Positions 1-3,778 of a stretch of DNA of 5,355 nucleotides are shown here, piece by piece (position 1 is the stretch's first letter; every line of letters starts with the position of its first letter). The notes below the pieces were generated by a model. It ran no database searches. It saw nothing but the letters and a program-made list of their open reading frames with translations, and was not told the DNA's origin. The translations under genes were made by a program, and so were the position numbers. This DNA comes from Phycisphaerae bacterium (GTDB lineage Bacteria > Planctomycetota > Phycisphaerae > Phycisphaerales > SM1A02), in NCBI GenBank assembly GCA_002591705.1, contig PAAB01000041.1, positions 26,320 to 31,674 on the forward strand, in the 5' to 3' direction.

Positions 1-137
1 TCGAACGCCGTGGCGACCGACGGAGCCCACAGCATGAAGCCGATGACCAGGCATGCAACCACCGCCGCACCGCCGACCCCTCGCTGCAGCATCGACGTGT
101 AGAAGGTCCGGGCACTGGAAACGAGATCTTGCTTCAT
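1..137 (-). CDS. N-terminus of an unidentified membrane or secreted protein (partial)
   Basis: Forty-five codons are visible from ATG at 137-135; the gene leaves the window at position 1. The protein starts MKQDLVSSARTFYTSMLQR, a polar stretch of about 19 residues. Residues 20-37 are hydrophobic (from GVGGAAVVACLVIGFMLW), followed by APSVATAF. This is either a membrane anchor or a long signal peptide with a possible cleavage site after VATA. The start is supported by AGGAG 9 nt upstream and by a strong promoter further up with a Fur-box-like palindrome on it. I do not recognise the family, and too little is present to assign one. The iron-type operator would suit a TonB/ExbB-like or other metal-uptake membrane protein, but that is a guess from the regulatory site alone. 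It is transcribed separately from the ATP-grasp gene upstream on the same strand. Confidence 0.7.
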   Translation of the reverse strand, partial: MKQDLVSSARTFYTSMLQRGVGGAAVVACLVIGFMLWAPSVATAF

Positions 138-146
138 GGAACCGCA

Positions 147-151
147 CTCCT
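147..151 (-). promoter_or_regulatory. Ribosome binding site AGGAG
   Basis: On the minus strand AGGAG lies 9 nt before the ATG at 137-135. It is the best Shine-Dalgarno match in the window and fixes the start of the truncated left-edge gene. Confidence 0.65.
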
Positions 152-197
152 GCTTCGGACCATGCAACACTGTCAATGCAGTCGATCCGGCATAACC

Positions 198-212
198 TGA
201 GATTGATTCTCA
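198..212. promoter_or_regulatory. Fur-box-like palindromic operator
   Basis: The plus strand reads TGAGATTGATTCTCA, a 7-1-7 inverted repeat centred on position 205 with one mismatched pair. It resembles the classical Fur consensus core TGATAATnATTATCA and the common variant TGAGAATnATTCTCA. It starts 1 bp beyond the TATAAT of the left-edge gene, so it covers the predicted transcription start, where a repressor would block transcription. The palindrome and its position are seen directly. Assignment to Fur, or a relative such as Zur or PerR, is inferred from similarity to proteobacterial and Bacillus sites. Only one copy is visible. Confidence 0.5.
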
Positions 213-241
213 ATTATAACGGTGCCGCTGTTCCGTGCAAA
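213..241 (-). promoter_or_regulatory. Sigma-70-type promoter of the left-edge gene
   Basis: On the minus strand a perfect -10 box TATAAT (218-213) is preceded, after exactly 17 bp, by TTTGCA (241-236), which matches four of six -35 consensus bases. The expected start site is near 206, giving a leader of about 70 nt before the ATG at 137. The -10 box stands out in an otherwise GC-rich region. The operator-like palindrome at 198-212 sits immediately downstream. Confidence 0.6.
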
Positions 242-268
242 CCGACCGACCCCACGCGACTGGTGCCG

Positions 269-289
269 CCGAGACTCAATGAGTCTCGG
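269..289 (-). terminator. Hairpin overlapping the stop codon of the ATP-grasp gene
   Basis: Two perfect 9-base arms, CCGAGACTC (269-277) and GAGTCTCGG (281-289), are separated by 3 nt. The stop codon of the ATP-grasp gene (278-276) lies within the hairpin. It stands between the end of the minus-strand pair and the promoter of the next minus-strand gene, where a terminator would be expected. No T-run follows on the minus strand, so it is not a canonical intrinsic terminator. It may instead act as a 3'-end stabiliser or a U-tract-less terminator. Confidence 0.45.
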
Positions 290-1283
290 AACGACGCGCG
301 TGCCGGGCCATCGCTGCCGCCACCAGCTGGCGAGTGAACCCCTCGTGGCCTTCGGGATCCAGCGACAGGCAGATATCCGCACTTCCGTAGTCGGCCGGCG
401 GATAGTAGATCCCGCAGTTCGCGTTGATCTCGAGCATGTAGGGCGTCCCGCTGGCATCGACCCGCAGATCACAGCGTCCGAAACTCGCCGCCTTCAGCTC
501 AACGAAGAACCGCGCGCATTCGTCACGAAGGCGCTCCGAAAGCACCGGATCGGTCACCGGAAAGGACGACAGTCCTCCGTAGTCGACCCACTTCAGATCG
601 GAATGCTTGAATGCTTCACCGTCGGGGAAGCGGTACTGAGCCGGCGTGTAGGTCTTGGGTGCGAGGGGATCGTCCGGATTCTCGGCCACCAGGACCGTGC
701 ACTCGATGCCCTCGATGTACTCCTCGATCAGGGCCGCACCGTGCCGGGACATGATCTTCCTGGCCTGGATGCGCAGGCCGGCCGGCGTCATCACCTTCGA
801 CCGACGGCTGAGATCCACGCTGGCATAGCTGCTGTAGTGCTTGACGAAGAGCGGAAAGTTGAGCTCCTTCGCCGCCCGCTCCACGTCGTCATTCGTGCCG
901 GCGACGACGTAGTTCGGAGTTGCGATCCCCAATCGTGCGCACGCCTCCTTCATCTCCACCCGGGTCGGCTCGTAGCATTCGGAACTGGCACCGGCGTAGG
1001 GAACCACCCGCTCCTCGAGCTTCTCGATGACCTCGATGCCGGGGATGTCCTGATCCGCCGCACCGTCGCAGAGGTTGAAGAAGAGATCGAATCGGTTCTC
1101 GTCGATCAGGGCCTCGACCTGCCGGACCGAATTCACCTTGCCGACCAGCGTCGCGACATGCCACTCGGCCTCGGGCATGAAGGGACGTGGATCGCACGGC
1201 CAATCGTCCTCGGGAAACGGATCGGCATCGAGATTCTGGGTTGTCAGCAGACAGATGCGCACGGAGGCACTGTAGCGAATCAA
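276..1283 (-). CDS. ATP-grasp ligase, D-Ala-D-Ala ligase-like
   Basis: A 335-residue protein with the architecture of D-alanine-D-alanine ligase (usual length about 300-370). The N-terminal domain has FFNLCDG (residues 69-75), corresponding to the FNxLHG segment of Ddl, and VPYAGAS (94-100). The ATP-grasp domain has FPLFVK with Lys148 as the likely ATP-binding lysine, then LIEEYIEG (185-192) and CDLRVD (271-276). It ends with YMLEINANCGI (282-292), whose Asp/Glu/Asn pattern (D272, E285, N287) fits the metal ligands. The glycine-rich loop of Ddl (KPxxxGSSxGI) is changed to KHYSSYASVDL, and the usual NPxPG is NANCG, so it may join a substrate other than D-Ala. It is predicted cytoplasmic, as no signal peptide is visible. 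The start is uncertain: TTG at 1283 follows the upstream stop by 1 nt, while GTG at 1262 would give a 328-residue protein starting at V-R-I-C-L-L. Neither has a clear ribosome binding site, so translational coupling is likely. Confidence 0.85.
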   Translation of the reverse strand: MIRYSASVRICLLTTQNLDADPFPEDDWPCDPRPFMPEAEWHVATLVGKVNSVRQVEALIDENRFDLFFNLCDGAADQDIPGIEVIEKLEERVVPYAGASSECYEPTRVEMKEACARLGIATPNYVVAGTNDDVERAAKELNFPLFVKHYSSYASVDLSRRSKVMTPAGLRIQARKIMSRHGAALIEEYIEGIECTVLVAENPDDPLAPKTYTPAQYRFPDGEAFKHSDLKWVDYGGLSSFPVTDPVLSERLRDECARFFVELKAASFGRCDLRVDASGTPYMLEINANCGIYYPPADYGSADICLSLDPEGHEGFTRQLVAAAMARHARRSETH

Positions 1284-1284
1284 A

Positions 1285-2670
1285 TCAATCGCAGTCCATC
1301 GGTCGAAGCGACTCCAGCCCGTCCGGCCATCCCTCGCATGGTCCCCAGTGACGGATCAGCCACAGCAGATCCTTGATTCCCACCTCCGGCATGACCTCGC
1401 TCGGGGTGCACTCGGCTGCGGTGTCGCCCAGACCGAACAGCATCCCGGGATTCCGGGTGCCCCATCCCTCGATCAGCATCAGGAGGTCGCCGGCATCCAC
1501 CGCACCGCTCATGTCCATGTCTCCCAGGCACGAATCGCACCAGGACACCTGGCCGGCCTTGGAATCGGGCACGCCCAGGTACTGGGACGCCGAGCGAACG
1601 CCCAGCCAGTAGATCGGCGCGTCCGCCTTCAGAATGAACTCCGACAGCGCGAGGAACGAATCGGCGGGAAGCGCCGGCTGCGGTCCGGCGGCGAGCCAGT
1701 TGCCGGTGATCCCGACGGCGGTGTACGGGAAGCCGTTCACCCCCGTGTTGCCCGGCTGCCGGGCGGGCACCCAGCTGTCCTCGCCCCACTTGCGGATCCA
1801 CTCGGAGAAATCGGTCTCCGGCGTTCCATCGATGTCGTAGGCCTTGAAGCCGAACGGAGACGGCGCGGTCAGGACCGCCTGCTGAGCCGCATGGACGCCC
1901 GGAGCGACCGTGGCATCCGCGAGTGCGTAGCGGCCGAGCGCATCCGACCACAACGGAATACCGTCGTTCGTCTGCAGGGATTCCGATTCGGGCCGGACAC
2001 ACGGGTTGTAGGACGGCCGGACGAAGGCACGTCGATCGGCAACACCGATGAGCATGTACTCACGCCACCAGGTCCCCACCACGTCGGCATTCGGCAGTGC
2101 ACACTGCTGGAAGGCGTACGGCACTCCGACCGTGGGCACTCCCCACAGGATTGCCTGCTCCGTGGCGTCCGGGCCGGCCTGCATGTTGAAGCACGACCGG
2201 TCGATGCCGAGCTCGTCGAGGTGTTCGAAGGCATTGCCGTGCAACGTGAACCACAGCGTGGCCGGAGCGTCCTGCTCACTGGTGATGTACTCCTGCATGG
2301 TGCGTCTGGGCTCGAGCAGCTCGGTGATCGGAACGGATGCATTCGGCAGCGTGCTGAACGACCAGGTCACCACGAGGACGGGCTGCTCGATCTGCGTCAC
2401 GACCTGCTGCCACTCGTCGTCGGGCTGCATCCACGCCGAGAACTCCACCGGAGCGTGGTCGGGCATCGTCCGGAGCCGCTGCCAGCGGGGATCGTCGCCC
2501 GGCACCTCCGAGGCATGCACCGGCTGCGATCGATCGATCGAATCCTGAAAGACGTCGATCCAGCTCTCGGACCCCAGCGGAAACGGGGTGACTCCGGGAG
2601 ACTCGCAGTCATCCGCCATCGCGACGGATGCGACGAGCAGCATGGGGACGAATACGTTCGGATTCTTCAT
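1285..2670 (-). CDS. Secreted protein with C-terminal dockerin-like repeats, function unknown
   Basis: A 461-residue protein. The chosen ATG at 2670-2668 gives a clean signal peptide, MKNPNVFVPMLLVASVAMA, with cleavage probably before DDCESP; the reading frame extends 25 arginine-rich codons further up, but these look non-coding. Residues 20 to about 375 match no family I recognise. This part is rich in Trp, Pro and Asp and has several cysteines, as expected outside the cytoplasm. After a CDSC pair (378-381) comes a dockerin-like motif (383-404) with calcium-loop-type residues D384, D386, S388, D392 and D395, followed by LLMLIEGWG. A second, degenerate copy ends in KDLLWLIRHWG (residues 433-443). 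Such C-termini are frequent in exported planctomycete proteins and are thought to mediate attachment or sorting. No catalytic motif is visible. The stop codon is 1 nt from the downstream ATP-grasp start, so the two are probably one transcript. No Shine-Dalgarno sequence lies at normal distance; a GGAGG occurs 18 nt upstream. Confidence 0.8.
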   Translation of the reverse strand: MKNPNVFVPMLLVASVAMADDCESPGVTPFPLGSESWIDVFQDSIDRSQPVHASEVPGDDPRWQRLRTMPDHAPVEFSAWMQPDDEWQQVVTQIEQPVLVVTWSFSTLPNASVPITELLEPRRTMQEYITSEQDAPATLWFTLHGNAFEHLDELGIDRSCFNMQAGPDATEQAILWGVPTVGVPYAFQQCALPNADVVGTWWREYMLIGVADRRAFVRPSYNPCVRPESESLQTNDGIPLWSDALGRYALADATVAPGVHAAQQAVLTAPSPFGFKAYDIDGTPETDFSEWIRKWGEDSWVPARQPGNTGVNGFPYTAVGITGNWLAAGPQPALPADSFLALSEFILKADAPIYWLGVRSASQYLGVPDSKAGQVSWCDSCLGDMDMSGAVDAGDLLMLIEGWGTRNPGMLFGLGDTAAECTPSEVMPEVGIKDLLWLIRHWGPCEGWPDGLESLRPMDCD

Positions 2671-2676
2671 TTCGCG

Positions 2677-2682
2677 ATCATA
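2677..2682 (-). promoter_or_regulatory. Candidate -10 box for the dockerin-like/ATP-grasp pair
   Basis: On the minus strand TATGAT (five of six consensus bases) ends 6 nt before the ATG at 2670, so transcription would begin at or very near the A of the start codon. No good -35 box lies 16-18 bp upstream. Together with the lack of a ribosome binding site this suggests a leaderless mRNA, but a single hexamer is weak evidence. Confidence 0.3.
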
Positions 2683-2759
2683 GTCGACCCTCCCCGCAAG
2701 GCCGGCAAATCTTCCCCGACGACGATGCGCATCCCGGCTTCGCACCTCGAATCTGCAGA

Positions 2760-2765
2760 TATGCT
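2760..2765 (+). promoter_or_regulatory. Candidate -10 box for the TSUP permease gene
   Basis: TATGCT (four of six consensus bases) lies 9 nt before ATG 2775 and 6 nt before the in-frame GTG at 2772. TTCGCA at 2739-2744 is a poor -35 with a short 15-bp spacer. If used, the transcript would start at or next to the start codon. The rest of the 104-bp divergent spacer (2671-2774) shows no other clear site. Confidence 0.25.
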
Positions 2766-2774
2766 GACCGGGTG

Positions 2775-3545
2775 ATGCTGGCCAGCCTGCCCATCTCGAC
2801 CGAGTTGCTGCTTGCCGCTTCGATTCTGGCGCTGGCCGTCCTGTACTCCTCCGTGGGACACGCCGGAGCCTCCGGCTACCTGGCCGCGATGGCGATCATC
2901 GCCCAGTTCCCCCAGGAGCAGATGAAACTCGTCGCCCTGACCCTCAACGTGTTCGTGGGGGTCATCGGTGCATGGCGATTCGCCAGCGCCGGACACTTCC
3001 ACTGGCGGACCTTCTGGCCATTCGGCGTGGCGGCGATTCCCATGGCCTTCGTGGGTGGCCTGTGGACCCTGCCATCCGTGCTGTTTCGACCGTTGATCGG
3101 ATTTGTCCTGCTGTTTGCGGCGGTGATGCTGATCGCCCGCTCGAAGGGGTCGCTGGCGACGCACGCACATGCCCGCGCCATGCCTGCCGTGTGGCTGTCC
3201 ATCACGGCGGGCGCGGTGCTTGGCCTGCTGGCGGGATTGACGGGAACCGGTGGCGGCATCTTCCTTTCACCACTGCTCATCCTCTCGGGATGGGCGGACA
3301 GCAAACGCACCGCGGCCGTCTCCGTGGTGTTCGTACTTGCAAACTCCGTCGCCGGTCTGGCGGGAATCGCCACCGAGGCCCCCACCCTGCCGACGGGAAT
3401 AACGCTGTATGTCGCGGCCGCGATCGTTGGAGGTCTGATCGGATCGAACCTGGGGGCACGCCGCGTTCCCGGAAGGGTGATCCGCGTGCTTCTGGCGTTC
3501 GTACTGATGATCGCATCCGCAAAGATGTTCCTGACCATGGCCTGA
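2775..3545 (+). CDS. TauE/SafE (TSUP) family membrane permease
   Basis: A 256-residue, highly hydrophobic protein with about eight membrane segments, the usual size for TSUP (sulfite exporter TauE/SafE, formerly DUF81) proteins. The two-repeat architecture is visible. The first half has SSVGHAGASGYLA (25-37) in helix 1 and a conserved Asn58 after KLVAL. The second half has the glycine-rich signature LAGLTGTGGGIFLSPLLI (152-169), followed by KRTAAVSVVFVLANS with Asn190. Family members move sulfite, sulfonates or other organosulfur anions across the inner membrane; the substrate here cannot be told, and no sulfur-metabolism gene is nearby. ATG 2775 is chosen because the open frame upstream (from 2628) is polar, arginine-rich and overlaps the divergent gene. 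GTG 2772 is directly adjacent and equally possible. No ribosome binding site is visible. It is divergent from the dockerin-like gene and apparently monocistronic. Confidence 0.9.
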   Translation: MLASLPISTELLLAASILALAVLYSSVGHAGASGYLAAMAIIAQFPQEQMKLVALTLNVFVGVIGAWRFASAGHFHWRTFWPFGVAAIPMAFVGGLWTLPSVLFRPLIGFVLLFAAVMLIARSKGSLATHAHARAMPAVWLSITAGAVLGLLAGLTGTGGGIFLSPLLILSGWADSKRTAAVSVVFVLANSVAGLAGIATEAPTLPTGITLYVAAAIVGGLIGSNLGARRVPGRVIRVLLAFVLMIASAKMFLTMA

Positions 3546-3609
3546 AGGATGCGGAAACGGCGACACTCTCGGACCCAATCGCTATTTGGGGTGATCGGCT
3601 CGTTTGCGC

Positions 3610-3638
3610 TTCAACCGGACACGTCGTACTGGTAGCAT
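3610..3638 (+). promoter_or_regulatory. Weak candidate promoter of the helicase gene
   Basis: TAGCAT (3633-3638, four of six -10 bases) carries the extended -10 element TGG directly before it (3630-3632). TTCAAC (3610-3615), a poor -35, lies 17 bp upstream. This would start transcription near 3645 and leave a leader of about 135 nt. It is the best arrangement I can find in this spacer, but it is not strong. Confidence 0.3.
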
Positions 3639-3644
3639 CCAAGA

Positions 3645-3778
3645 TCTGCAGGCGTTCACGACCGGATCACCACGTCGATCCGGATCGTAGGGGGAGGCGC
3701 CCGGCGCAGTTCGCGCACCAGGTCAATTGAACCTGGACCATCCCCGAAGCCGCCCGGCTTCAACCACGGAAGACACCA
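3645..3778 (+). other. Hairpin-rich 5' leader of the helicase gene
   Basis: The spacer before the helicase holds three perfect inverted repeats in series. CCGGATC/GATCCGG (3662-3668 and 3677-3683) has an 8-nt loop. CCAGGT/ACCTGG (3718-3723 and 3731-3736) has a 7-nt loop. GAAGCC/GGCTTC (3746-3751 and 3756-3761) has a 4-nt GCCC loop and ends 17 nt before the start codon. The 12-bp palindrome CGATCCGGATCG (3676-3687) competes with the first stem, so two folds are possible. Long structured leaders are known for cold-induced RNA helicases such as E. coli deaD and cyanobacterial crhR. That this leader regulates the gene is inference. It matches no riboswitch class I know, and the 5' end of the transcript is not established. 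Confidence 0.4.
3768..3772 (+). promoter_or_regulatory. Ribosome binding site GGAAG of the helicase gene
   Basis: GGAAG, one base off GGAGG, lies 6 nt before ATG 3779 and just after the last leader hairpin (3746-3761). It supports the chosen start. Confidence 0.5.

Noticed and set aside
148..176. TTGACA on the minus strand (176-171) as a second promoter for the left-edge gene
   Set aside because: The hexamer 17 bp downstream is GCAGGA, which is not a -10 box and overlaps the ribosome binding site.
173..193. Six-codon open frame (MPDRLH) in the leader of the left-edge gene, a possible upstream peptide
   Set aside because: It has no ribosome binding site and no sign of an attenuator structure. 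A frame this short is expected by chance.
222..1376. Plus-strand open frame of 384 codons
   Set aside because: It is antisense to the ATP-grasp gene, rich in Arg/His with no domain, and exists because GC-rich coding DNA rarely has stops on the opposite strand.
2527..2540. CGAT tandem microsatellite (14 bp)
   Set aside because: It lies inside the dockerin-like coding sequence (Ser-Ile-Asp-Arg-Ser), is short, and is not in a regulatory position.
1348..2775. Plus-strand open frame of 475 codons
   Set aside because: It is antisense to the dockerin-like gene, whose minus-strand product has a signal peptide and a recognisable C-terminal motif. The plus-strand product has neither.
3574..3590. CCCAA/TTGGG inverted repeat after the permease gene as a terminator
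   Set aside because: The stem is only 5 bp with a 7-nt loop and no T-run follows, so it is too weak to call.
3698..3707. GC-rich GCGCC/GGCGC inverted repeat in the helicase leader
   Set aside because: The arms are separated by a single base, so a hairpin would lose most of its pairs to form a loop. It is better explained by base composition.
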